Assembly (NCBI GenBank): GCA_002081555.1
Contig: MZNV01001923.1
Coordinates: 1 to 52,075 of the forward strand
Direction: 5' to 3'
DNA length: 52,075 nt
Origin: Protostelium mycophagum
Lineage: Eukaryota > Evosea > Variosea > Protosteliida > Protosteliaceae
Positions 1 to 11,727 of this stretch are shown one piece after another. The position numbers and the translations under genes are program-made. Each line of letters starts with the position of its first letter. The first letter of the stretch is position 1. The notes under the pieces were generated by a model. That model saw only the letters and a list, made by a program, of their open reading frames with translations, was not told where the DNA came from and did not search any database.

Positions 1-890
1 GAACACTTTCTTGTGTCCCAGAAGTCTTAACATTACTAACTGTTTTGAGTCAGAACTGCTATTTGCGTCCTAACCAAAACTTCTTACAAGTGAACGCTGT
101 TGCCTAAGTTGTTCCTTAGGTCTCTCTGAGGGTGTACTTGATGATGGCTTGGTCTCTGAAGTACTTTTGGTTTGAACAAATCACTGATGACCAATTGATG
201 CTCTTGTTTTAGAGTGTGGTAATCTGCGTTCTTGTGTGTAGGTGTTGTGTACGGCATTTGTTCAGCCTAGCTGTTCTTTCTAGGGTGTAGGTGGTGGCGG
301 CTCTTTAAAGACAACAAAGTACTTGTTGACTCACAGTAACAAATGTTGTCTCAAGCTCAGAGACAGCAGGAATGGAATGTAGGAGCAGTGAAGAAATAAA
401 GAAGTTGAAACACTACTGTAGTCTCAACCCCATCCCTTTAGACAGACTGAGGTTTTATTAAGAGTTGTTGTGTTGTAGACAGGATTGAGATGGCAGGTGC
501 AATTTTGTTTCTGCGCTTATTTGAGATTGTTGGTGTGTAAATGTTGTTAATTGAAGGGAACAAGTGAAGATAAATAATTAAAGAAATGATTGATTATTAT
601 TGATGAGTTGTTTTGCTACAACTCTATTGGATTTTATTAATTTTTATCTCCAAGATATTTCACAAAGAAGTACCATGATAACTGAGCAAAAATTCAACAA
701 AAACCAAGCAAAAACTCGAAGAAAACTAGGTGAAAACTGGAAGAAAACAAGGCAAAAACTGGCAGAAACTGAAAGAAATAATGGTTCAGATTTCAAGTTT
801 ATTTTTATTTTTGAAAATGGTACAAATCTGTGTCCACTGGGTAACATGGCAAATGCTCTAAGTTTGTTCCAGTTTTGTTTGCTGCAACCT
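1..890. other. non-coding leader region, no gene seen
   Basis: T/G-rich sequence with no convincing exon chain on either strand. Around 700-775 there is a degenerate purine-rich repeat in which GAAAACTNGAAG-like units recur. The longest open frames here look like by-products of that repeat: they have biased composition and no recognisable domain. It may hold the 3' or 5' flank of a gene beyond the window edge. Confidence 0.5.
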
Positions 891-1154
891 TCAGGAAATA
901 TCTTTCAAAATATTGTTCCGCGAATGCAACCGGTCAGAAAAAAAGGTTACCAGCACCATAGCAGCTTCCTCATCATTTGGGCGGACACAATTGACAGAGA
1001 GTGAGAAAAACACTGTCTCTGTCGCCCTGTCATTCATCACGTCCATTTTCCATCGATAGGAGAATTTCCATTCATATTTGGGTGTCTGCCTCCAAAGTCC
1101 AGAGACGTTAGCGACCCTTTTAATTCTGTAAGACATATTTTTCAAACCACGCAC
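891..1154 (-). CDS. possible small protein or exon, unknown function
   Basis: An 87-codon open frame on the minus strand begins with an ATG near 1154 (a second ATG lies at about 1136) and ends in TGA at 891. It encodes a W/K/R-rich stretch followed by VNCVRPNDEEAAMVL, after which a GTAACC could act as a splice donor. No family is recognised. It would be divergent from the giant scaffold gene that starts at 1241, leaving only an 86-bp gap, as for other divergent pairs in this window. It could equally be a chance ORF in the 5' flank of that gene. Confidence 0.25.
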   Translation of the reverse strand: MRGLKNMSYRIKRVANVSGLWRQTPKYEWKFSYRWKMDVMNDRATETVFFSLSVNCVRPNDEEAAMVLVTFFSDRLHSRNNILKDIS

Positions 1155-1240
1155 GAATCATGACGTTACACGAATACGGTATCGATCATCACCACCATGC
1201 TGAATAATTCTATTTTTTAGCGTTGATCAACGCCTGAATA

Positions 1241-4200
1241 ATGATAGGAGAGGCATACGAGGATTGTCCGATGGATACATCCAATAGGAGTACGAGAACT
1301 TCGAGTCTCGCCTCTGAAGAAGATTTTTCAGAGACGGTAGACCCAAAAAAGAAATTATTAGGACGGAAAGGCATTGTAAGTATTTACTTACCAGTTCATA
1401 TGACCCAGACAAACTCGATCATTTTCAAACGGACGGAGACTTCTTAACGACACTGATGCCCGCAGTATCAAGCCAGTTCAAGTGAAAATATAACACAGAA
1501 CTCTTTACTTTCAGAAGACGAAGACTTCACCGATGACGGCGACCATAATTTCAGAAACTCAGGGCTCGCAACATTAAGAAGAGCTCGTTTTAAAGATACG
1601 ATAGACGACAACAGTGGATCAGAGGGAGAGAGTGAAGGTACTTTAAATGTCATGTGTCATCTTGACGTGGTTGGTGTTCTGAAATTTCAAGGATTTCTAG
1701 ACACACCTGTGAATGAGCTTTCACCAAAAGGTCGTTCGAATCTACGAGAGGCGGTAAGTAACGCGAGATTACCGTGAATAAACGTGAAACTCTGTAGGTA
1801 CAAGATTCTGCAGACGAGGCGACCATCGCCTCTGAGGAAGAAGACGATGAAACTTCTGAGGTGATTTCGTAAATTTCGTGGAAAAGTCGATATTTTGAGA
1901 AGAAAATTCTTTCTATTTTCTGGGAAATTTACATGAATAGGAGGAGCGAAGCCAGGACCAAGACCAAGACACGGAGGATGAGACGAGTAGTGACGATGAC
2001 AACTCTTCAGAAAATTTAAGAAGGAAGTACGAAGAGAAAAAACAAAAGGTAAAATTCCGTTGTAGATGTAATTGTAGATTGATTATTCGAGATTTTTATT
2101 TGTCACAGGCGCGCACTTTTAAGAAGATGTGCAAGACCCTTCTGTCATACCGCCAGGTACATTCTCAGTCTACAACACGTATCTCTCATTCTAATGAAAC
2201 TCAGATGATGGAGGCGGAGATTGAAAAAATTTCTGGAAAATTAAATCAACAGGATAAAGAACTCCAAGACGAGAGATCCCTGAAAAAAGCGGCAATGGAG
2301 AAGCTCAACACTGTCCAGAATCTATATGAAGAATTGGAGCGGGAGACACAGGTCATTTTTTGAGATTTCCAAGTGGATGGCATCCTTCTCTTTTGTCGGC
2401 AGAGCCGTCGACTTGACACAAGAAACATCCGAAATTTTTGACTCTCTCGTTCTGATGGTCAGAAACCAAGGCTGGAGAGGACGCTCCCGCTGCCCCGCCC
2501 AAAATTTCTATTGGCTTTCCACAAAGACAGCGGCAGAGCCGCAGATGCAACAAGTCTGAGATCGTCATCATCATCATCATCATCTCCATGACTGAAGATA
2601 CCAGGGGATAGAGGAGGCCTATGAACAGAAGTGTAATGAATGGGAGGAAGAGAAGAGGATGATCAACAGAGAGAACATAGAGACACTACAGACACTCTTC
2701 AAAGAGTTACAATACATCGAGGAGGTAATATTCCCCGAAATTTCGCTGGATCAGAATGACGTGGATGTCATGATATCTCGTACAAAAAAATGATATCTTA
2801 TGATATTTCCAAGAATGAAGAAAAAAGGTGAATCAGCAGAGGACAAACGAAGTTGCGGAAGAGAAGAAGAATGTAGAAAAGCTGACAGAAGAGTTGGAAT
2901 TAAACAAAAAGATTATTGAACAACTTGAGATGAAATTAGACAGAAAAGAAGACGAGGTGAAGTATTCTATTTATAGATCAAACATGTATTCAAGACAACC
3001 ACTGGCTCTTTGAGCCATATTGTGATGTTTATGACAATCATAGGTGAAATCTGCACAAGAGCACAAGACAGAAGAAGATCTATCTCTCAGTGTCTCCCTG
3101 GGAATTGACAGATCTGCTCCAGGATCTGAAAAGATTGCGAATCTGGCCCAACAGCTGATGCAGGAGCGTAAGAAGATGGAGGACATCGTCAAGTTGTTGA
3201 CACACGTGAGAAACATTGCGGTGCCATCGCTGGGAAGCACACCGGAAGATCTGTTGTACAAACAATTGCAAGAAGAGAAGGTGATTTTCAATCATTATAT
3301 CTATCACGCAAAGCAACAATTCAAATTAAAATAATTTAAACTTATCACAAAATATTTTCTGTTGCACTGACTCGGAGTTATTATGGATTTTCATTGAAAT
3401 TTCCAGGAAAAACACGAAACCACCCGCAAGTTATTAGACGAGGAGAGGTCAAATGCAAACAGGAATTTGATCAAAGAAAAGATGGACAGAATGAGAGACC
3501 CGACACCCACAAACGGCCCGATAAGGGAGTTGCAACACTCCATAAGCACTTATTCACTACTGGAGTAAGTCTCATTCATTTGGAACGGTCGTATTGAGAT
3601 GAAAACGAGTTTACAAACCTGATGCGTCTTGAAAAATTTTCATTGTGAAAAAACATTGTTATTATATCGATCATTTAACAAAATACTAAATAATTCCAGC
3701 AAAAAGTCAGGAACAGTGAGATCTACAAGAGGGCCGTTAGCATTGAATGCTGCAGCGAACAATGCCAACTCTGCCAAGATCAATTCTATTCTTGGAACAC
3801 AAGAACAGAAGGTGAGTCAAATCCCCACAGAATGAACATAAATAACATCCATCTACAACGCTGTAGAGATACTAAAAATAGATGCAGCTACCCCCAACAG
3901 GTGGAGTGTTACCCAACTTGATGAGACCGAGACCATCAAGCATGAAGATTGAGAAGAAAAAGAAAGACGATCTCACAGACGCCGAGCGAGAAGAAAAGTT
4001 TTTCGATGTGAGTCTGATAGTTTAATTATGGGTCTTGAATCTTGATTTCTCTGAAGATAAAAATAATTGCGAAATCAGGGGATTTTCTCTTGTGATATCA
4101 TATGAGATATCACAACTCAATCACGTGACAGGCGGTCCGAAAGGGGGATGTCGAAGAAGTCACCAAAATGTTGAAGAAAAACAAGACATCTACAACTCAA

Positions 4201-7200
4201 AATCTCGTCGCTTGCAAAGACGCAGAAGGCAAGACGGCGCTACACAAGGCTTGTGAGGTCGGACACGCACAGATGGTCAAATTGCTTCTCGTAAATCACG
4301 CCGACGCTAACGCGATGGACAGTTTCATGGTGAATCTTCTCAGAACTCTCTGATCACGTGACCCTTCTTGGTGTCGGGTCACGTGACCAAGACTTTTTCT
4401 TGAAAATTTGGGATATGTGATGACGTGTACAGTGGTCTCCGCTACATTATGCTGTAAACTCGGACCAAGACAACACAGAAGTGATTAAACAATTATTGTC
4501 CAGAAAAGGTGGACGCATCCCAGCACTCAGTGAGTCTTTTCTATTCGAAATCATTCAACACAATTTTTATCGCGGAAATTTCCTTGGGATTTACATTATT
4601 AGCCACCGCGCACAACAACGATCAGAATATACCTCTTCATTATTATGCAAAGAGCAAACAGTTCAACCCCGAAGTATTCTTGGACCTCGCCACAAATATG
4701 GGAAATAAATTGGCCAACAGCAGGAACGCATTTTTGGAGACGCCACTGCATAAATGTGCGATGTCAGGAAAGGAGAAGGTGAGATATCTCGTTGTAGATG
4801 GTCAAATTGCACGAAATCGCAATCAAAAGATCACAAAACCCTCCGAAACTACACCGTTGTAGATATACTGAAACCTCCAGGGTGCAGATATTCTCCTGGG
4901 CCTCGGTGCCGATCTGAACGCGTTGACTGACAAGGGCGAGACACCACTGCATTATGCCTCAGCCAGCAACCAAATCAACATGGTCAAATGGCTCATCAAG
5001 AGAGGAGCAGACACCACAATATTATCTACCGCCAAGAAGTCATTCGCTGACGTGGCAGAGGGTGAGAAATTTCACCGAAAATTCCAGTCCTTGGTTCTCA
5101 GAACGAGAAAATTCGACGAAATATCTGATATAGAGAAGATGAGAAGACCATCAAGGCTATTGAGGAGATGAAGGCTGAAGACGAGGTCAACATTAGCGAG
5201 ATGCAAAAGAGGACTATGAGAAAATCCGTCGCATTACCAGGTCAGTTATATATTGACGCTTACCCTGATATGTCTCGGTATCTACCGTGAGGTTATCTGC
5301 GTAGAAACGAAACAATAGATATTTGTTAACATGGAGTAGCGACTTGGTTTGTAGACGCAATCGATGTAGATGAGGGACTTGAGAAGATCTCCGGGGAGAG
5401 GACAATAGTACACTTTAACCAAGAGTCAACAGACGATGAGCTCAGCAGCAGGAGAAGTACGTCTTCAATATATTTTACTGTTTCAATTTCATGAGATTAA
5501 ATCGTTCAGATAACCGGTCAGCGACGGTGACAGATCCACCAAAGAGGGATGGCACCCCCACCTTGAATGTCTCACAGAGTTTCACAAATTTGAAGCAGAT
5601 GTCAAAGTCTATATCAACACCCGAAACCATTAACATGGCAAATGAGCTTAAACTAGTATGTTTTCCGTATTTCACAATTTGATTCATTTTTTGAGTCAAA
5701 ATTATCTTTCCGATTTTCCCAATGATTAAATCTGACATCTACAACCAGTCAGCCCAAACACTTGGCAGATCCACCAGAAAAATACGCCGAAACTCATCAG
5801 ACAAACGGGAGCCAGTCATCACCATGGACACGCTACAATGCGCCGCAATCGCTTCGGATAACCTGGACAAGGTCTATTTGGTACAATCCCTCTTCAGGAA
5901 AAAATTGGCTAGAAAGGCGAAGATTGAAGTGACCAAACAATTGCAGCAGAGAGAAGAGGCGGTGAAGATGCTCAAAGACTATGAATTCAAGCAAGTTTTT
6001 AATTTTATTATCGAGTATTTTTGAATTTTTACAAAAGTTTTTACCGCAAAAATATTCTAAAAACACTAAAAAATATTCTAAAAACACTAAAAATATTTTG
6101 AAATTGAGATGAATATTGAAGAGGTAGATCACGTGATGACAATAAAAAGGTGCATCAAAGGAAGAGAAGATTTCCTGGAAAATTTCGTGAAGCCAGTCAG
6201 AGAGAAGGGTCTCAACTTTATGGACAAGGGCTCTCTAGTCGTACCCAAGGTGACCATTTCTGACAGATTTCCCTGAAATTTCCCTGAAATTTCAACAGAC
6301 GAGGGAGGCGGTGAACCACTTCTTGTCGACATTAGATTCGATAGAGGCTATCCAGAAGATTTCTGCGACTTTCCACGAGCAGCTCGTCAGTCGCTTAGAA
6401 GGCCACAAGTTTGGAAATCAAACACGCGTGTTGGACATATACAGCTCTCTCGTCTCAAAATTGGCAGATGCATATGACCGTTATTCCACGTATTATTACG
6501 CCGCATTACCCCTCATGAAGGAGGTGATGAATTACACCGTTGTAGATGGTCATTTTATTTTCATTTTTATTTAATGTCTCAGGAATCTGGTGTGGTGCCA
6601 AACATCATGAAGAGTGCAGAAGTGGAGGATTTATTCACGACACAAGACATACAGGGGATGCTATCTAATACTCTTCTATATCCTGAACAACTCCACAAGA
6701 TCATTACTGTGAGATCTCCCAAAAAATTTATTTTATTTTATTGTTAAAACTATTTTGTTTTCTTTCAGACAAATTTCTTCTGAGAATCTTCCAAGGAGAA
6801 ATTTCTGGGAATGATCTGATCTATAAATAGATTATTAATGGAAAGACATCAGCAGATCACAGAGATAGAAAGAGTGGTGACGCATCGTTACTTGGTCTAC
6901 AAATGATCAAGCAAAAGATCGCAAACTCGAGGATCAAAGCGGACGCTCAGGTACATCTACATCGTTGTAGATTCGATCTCTCAATATTGAACTCATTCAA
7001 GGTGATGGTCGCTGCGGTACTGACACAGTTCTCTGGAGTCCCTAACAACATAGGTATACATTTTTATTTTGATAAAGATATTTTCACTGCAAAATAATTT
7101 CACGACGAAATATCCTGAAAGATGAAAGGAAATCCAAAGAAGGTTGTGAAAGAAGGAAGGCTATTGTGTCTGATAAGAGGTGCAAAGAAGAGGGTGAGAG

Positions 7201-9984
7201 TGGCATGCTTTAACGATGGTATACTCGTTGGAAGAGATAAGGTCAGCATTTTCTAAGAATAGATCAAGTTTCAAGTTGAAAGAAAATTTCTCATCCATTC
7301 CCAGGGAGCTACAGTGTGCAAGACGATAGATCTCATTCCGTTGAAACACGACTCCAGCATATTATGCATAGACAGACCCGCCAAAGCCGATGTCCACGCC
7401 TTCCAAATCATCGCAAAACCAGGTGGGTCATGTCCAAATCTCAACAGTCACTGAAAGACGAAGGTGACACGACAACATTCTTCTGTAGAGCTGAGGAAGA
7501 GAGAGAAAATTGGGTGCAGGCTCTAAAGCAGGTCCGTGACTTACCGAGAGATCACGTCACTTACCCTGACAGGTCGTCCACGAGCTGTGGCAAGAGTGGC
7601 AAAAACCGAGCGGCAGCAAATCCACCTTTGACAAGAATGTCATATCAGAAGCCCTCACCGTATCACAGAATAGCTACGAGGCAAGGTCCAGAAGCGCGAG
7701 CAGTAATAACTACGGGACTCTAAGTAGTCCGAGCAGTCGCAGGGGCAGCATGGGTTCTTCCACCAATTTGGTGGGTTTAGGGTTTAGTCGTGAAGTTGAC
7801 ATTCTGTAGAAAGAGACGATGCAAGGAACCGCATTGATACCATCACAGTCGTCGTCATCTCCGACAATGAAGGTTACCTCTATATCGGATTTTCCTGTGA
7901 ACAGCAGAACGCTCAAAGAATCCAACTCTGGAGGAGGTTCGTTCTCCTCGTCACATTTGATCGTCAGCCCAAGTCTCAAGTATGTCATCTTGTATTTTTA
8001 TATTCTTGTGGTGGTTCACAAAGCAACAAATCCCGTTGACGAAAAGATATCTCATCCACGTCATGACGTCAAATCTGACACCATTGACATTCCACTGAAA
8101 TTCTCCAGGCACCGATTCGCAAGACAGAGCACAAATTTCAACGTGATGACAGCAGAAATACAAGCCGTATTAAACCAAGAAGCTTGCTCCATCTGTCACA
8201 ACAACTTTGAAAAATCGAGGGAAAAAGTGATATGCAACAGATGTGGAAATGCGGTGTGCACGTCATGTTCTCTCAGAAAAGAACTGGGAAGAGTCTGTAC
8301 CGCCTGCAAGGTAGAGTTCTATATATAGAACGGATTTTCGCTGAAAGTTCTCAGGAGCATAACAGGAATGCGATATCGTTGCTAGAGTTACCAGAATTAT
8401 TGATATTGCACATATTGACATTCGTCAACATAGAGGAGCTTGGAAAAGTGTTCCAGAGCTGCAAACAACTGGCAAAGTTGGGAAATAATTCCCAGGCATG
8501 GAGAATATTCTGGATGCGGAAGGGGTGGAGAGAGGGCCCAAGGGATTATGAACTGTCATTGGCTGACCCTAATCACTGGAGAAAGAGGTATACACCATCA
8601 TTTGACTCAGATTTGTGATACAAGAAAACTGTCTTGTCGTGCAATTTCACCATCCGAAAGCATAGAGATGACAGATCTGTAGATGTCAGATCGAATCTAG
8701 ATGGATGTCACCTGTCACACCACCCATGATCCCACTGGGAGGTCACAGGAAGGGGGTCACGTGCTTCTCAGATATCGACGACGGATTATTGGTCAGTGGG
8801 AGTGTTGATAGAACCCTGATGCTCTGGAACGTCAAAGACGGTATGTCATCCTCTTTACAAGATAAACGACCAGATCTAAAGAATAACAATCGCAGGTTTC
8901 TACGTGAATGTCTTTCAGAATGGGCACAATGATGCGGTTCGATGTGTCTCCATGTCAAGACAGCAGAATGTAATCTTCTCCTCTAGTGACAACTCCCTCA
9001 AGGTATTTATCCATGATATCACATCCTACCTTCACGATATCGTAATGTGCCACGATGACATGTGAAGGTGTGGAATCTGGAACTTGCCAAAGTGACCACT
9101 TCCACCAAGTTACACTCTGACACACTACAATCCATATTCTTTGTTCCTGAAAAAGACATCATCATCACGGTACACATTCTTGAAATTTCCCAGAAATTTC
9201 TGACAAGACCAGGGTAGTTCAGATAAAACGGTCAAAGTTGTAGACGCCAAGAATTACCGGACTATTAAGCATCTACAACACCACAAACATGCCATCAACT
9301 CCATCCACTACCACAAGAACACGCTGGTGGTCACATCAAGAGAGAGTATATACATATATGACCTCACCATGCTGTCAGACAAACCGACGACAAGCATAAA
9401 GAGCACGCCGAACACGACGATCAGGGCCGTAAACATACAAGGTCCGTATTTTTCGTATATACGCTTGCGTAGGAGCCTCAGTGTCTTTATTTCAAGATTA
9501 AAATGTACCATTCATTTGATTGATCTTCTAAGGGGACATGGTGATGTGTGGAAGTTCAGATGGAAGCGTGAAGATATGGGACAGACACACCTTGAGTTCA
9601 CCGATGAGCGTGATGACGGGTCACACCAATGAGGTGACGTCACTACAACACGACGAAAACAAGATCGTCTCTGGAAGTGAGGACGGAACGGTGAGTCTCG
9701 TCTATATTTAGATTCACGGACCAACAATGGGTCGGTCAACTGTCCAAATCAAGATTGTTCTGCTCAGTATAGAGTCACTGACTTGGTAAGGTTCGTGTCT
9801 GGAGTTTGCAAAAGAGAGAGTGTGTCAAAGTGATTACGGACGACCACAAGCCGGTAAGTTCCTCAGTGCACTTCGTCAAACTTTGGTTGATCTCACGCAG
9901 CTGCAATGCCTCGCCTTCAACTCGACTGGAAGGCTAGTGACTGGGCACAACGACGGCATAGTCAGGCTGTGGAAAATGGATTAA
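1241..9984 (+). CDS. giant multidomain scaffold: coiled coil-ANK-IQ-RhoGEF(DH-PH)-FYVE-like-Fbox-WD40
   Basis: About 40 small exons join in frame into a protein of roughly 1,900-2,000 residues. Order (approximate residues): acidic Ser/Asp/Glu N-terminus (1-165); coiled coil (180-440); ankyrin repeats (520-740, e.g. GKTALHKACEVGHAQMVKLL and GETPLHYASASNQINMVKWL); an IQ-like motif VQSLFRKKLARKAK (~930); DH/RhoGEF helices (~945-1165); PH domain (~1170-1280, ending ENWVQALKQ); Ser-rich linker; four-CxxC zinc finger (CSIC, CNRC, CTSC, CTAC; ~1410-1480); F-box (LLELPELLILHILTFVNIEE); seven WD40 blades (exons from 8700), ending VRLWKMD and TAA at 9982-9984. DH-PH modules activate Rho/Rac GTPases; F-box/WD40 modules recruit substrates to SCF ubiquitin ligases. 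A cytoskeletal signalling scaffold is inferred. Start: first ATG of the acidic exon. A longer intron at 2351-2610 carries two GC dyads. The exons could in principle be two adjacent genes, but no stop or promoter-like gap separates the modules. Confidence 0.8.
4354..4386. repeat. perfect 11-bp inverted repeat inside an intron
   Basis: TCACGTGACCC at 4354-4364 pairs exactly with GGGTCACGTGA at 4376-4386 across an 11-nt loop. It lies between the first and second ankyrin exons of the scaffold gene, in an intron of about 100 nt that starts GTGAAT at 4330 and ends near 4434. As RNA it would form a strong hairpin that brings the two splice sites closer. Confidence 0.8.
6048..6099. repeat. short AT-rich tandem repeat in an intron
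   Basis: AATATTCTAAAAACACTAAA is repeated about two and a half times with a 20-21 nt period. It lies in the intron between the IQ-motif exon and the first DH-domain exon, which starts at 6109 with MNIEEVDH. It has no coding potential. Confidence 0.75.
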
Positions 9985-10150
9985 AACTCCAAATAAATTT
10001 AAATTTTGAATATTTTCTTTGGCGGAGATTTTTTCGGGAAACCTTGACAACAAAAAGAGATCTTCCAAAAATCAAAGTTGTAGACTGTCGTAAGAACTCC
10101 AAGTTTCCGTTGGCTGTGAGAAGGAGGCTTTTCGTGCAGACATCATCATA

Positions 10151-11644
10151 ATGAGCGAAGAAAAAGACATCGACAAAGATGGAATGATTCTCAGGAGAGC
10201 TTCAGGAGGAAAAAAGTGGAAAGCAGTTTATGCGGCACTGATAGGAGGCAGTCTACATTATTACACAAATGAGGAGGTCTGTGGCACTGTTCATAAATTA
10301 CCGACGACAATTATCCATACCATTCTGCTTTCTTCGCTCAAAGCGACGATATCATACATACGGCTCCGATCGATCATCCTTTGATGATATGGCAGGATAG
10401 CAAACCAAAAGGAACAGTAGATGTTTCTACGTTTGATTTGACCGTTAGAGAGAAGGATGAATTTTCAATCAGAGGATCAAAAGATAAAGACCTCGCTATC
10501 GCCGAGAAGAATCTGTTGGTATTCAAAGTTGGTAAAACACCAGGTAATGTTCATCTTAAATTAGGAAATCTTTCTTCATTTTGTAACTGGATCTGACACA
10601 CGACATCATCCTCGACGATTTCGAAACAGATCGATCTCGCACTACCAGATCCTTACTAATCTTGGAAACATCCAAATTACTGATCAAATTTCAACAGAAA
10701 TCTTTGCATGCTATGAATATGAGGACTTTCTCGCCTGGCAGGAGAACATTAAGGGGAATGTTGGTAAAGAACCAAAGCCTCCTCTTAAGAAAGACAAGAA
10801 ACTGAGCAGGATGCAAAGAGCCAAGAAGAATGTTGCCGGAAAGGCCGCCAGCTCTGCCATGGGTGTGTCTTCGACAAATTCAATATAATCTTGAGAGGTG
10901 TTAATACTGAGATTTCCAGGGAAAAAATTCATCAGAGATCAAGTCCCAGATGAAGTGCAGGAGCTCATCTCGGCGATAAAAAAAGTAATAGATACAGAGT
11001 CAGGCAACAGCAAAAAAGGACAAGAGATGGAAGGTATTTATTTCAGTCTCGTTGTAGATACGTTTGTAGACCGCTAAATATATATAGATATTATCTACAA
11101 ATTTGGAACAAAGATTTATTTCCTCGCGGATTCTGGTGTTTTGAAAGTGGAAGATCTCTCAAAAATAGACCGGCCTATTAATACAGGTGAATTTTCAAAG
11201 AAAATCATGTCGACGTATTTCTGACGTGTACATCTAGCGTGTGAAATTTACGTGAAATGTTTTGATAAGGTCAAATATTCAGCCGGACTCGGGTTTGAAG
11301 AGGATTTAATGAAAGAATCTCTCCTTGGAATAATGACGTCAGCATACGAGGTTATTTGCCCCTCTATATCCACTCTCTGATGATTACAGATCATCGGATC
11401 TCTAAATGATGCACTGGGGCCTCATCTGAAATCCAAAAACATGGCCAAGATGAGGGACGTCATTTTACACATAAGTCATACGGACAGACTGTTACGAATT
11501 CTCACAGCTCCAAATTTGCAAACTGAGGTGAGTGCATGAAACACACGAATTGGCTGAAAAGAACAGGGGAGCGAGCTGAAATGGTGTCTAATAAAATATT
11601 TGAGCAAGCACGGCCCACCAGTGCCGGACGTGCCAGGCTCATAG
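10151..11644 (+). CDS. PH domain plus TNFAIP8 (TIPE)-like protein
   Basis: It starts MSEEKDIDKDGMILRRASGG. The first exons form a PH domain (KKWKAVYAALIGGSLHYY, then DSKPKGTVDVSTFDL, ending near YEDFLAWQENIKGN). After a Lys-rich linker come all-helical exons: KKFIRDQVPDEVQELISAIKK, EDIIYKFGTKIYFLA, ESLLGIMTSAYEIIGSLND and VILHISHTDRLLRILTAP, ending VPDVPGS and TAG at 11642-11644. Spacing and motifs resemble TNFAIP8/TIPE proteins, lipid-transfer modules that bind phosphoinositides and act in Rac and PI3K signalling. A PH domain would add membrane targeting. The TIPE assignment rests on pattern likeness; the PH domain is firmer. The exon chain between the two PH exons (about 10,540-10,690) is not fully resolved: two frames are open there. 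It lies 166 bp downstream of the RhoGEF scaffold on the same strand. Confidence 0.6.
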
Positions 11645-11727
11645 TGGATGTCCCATCTTTTTGTTCATAAACACCTTTATTTGCAACTTATTTCTTGAAG
11701 TTCAAAACACTTGATTTTTCGGTGCAT

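Noticed and set aside
600-1004. 134-codon plus-strand open frame
   Set aside because: Derived from a purine-rich degenerate repeat, with no domain and no splice context.
2563-2586. CAT microsatellite
   Set aside because: Six trinucleotide units inside a long intron; common in eukaryotic DNA.
7771-7790. Telomere-like GGGTTTAGGGTTTAG
   Set aside because: Only two units, inside an ordinary 40-nt intron of the scaffold gene; too short to mean a former telomere.
8679-8700. 22-nt intron GTAGAT..TCTAG between F-box and WD40 exons
   Set aside because: The frame works, but a 64-nt intron with an upstream GTCTTG donor gives the same phase, so an ultra-short intron is not needed.
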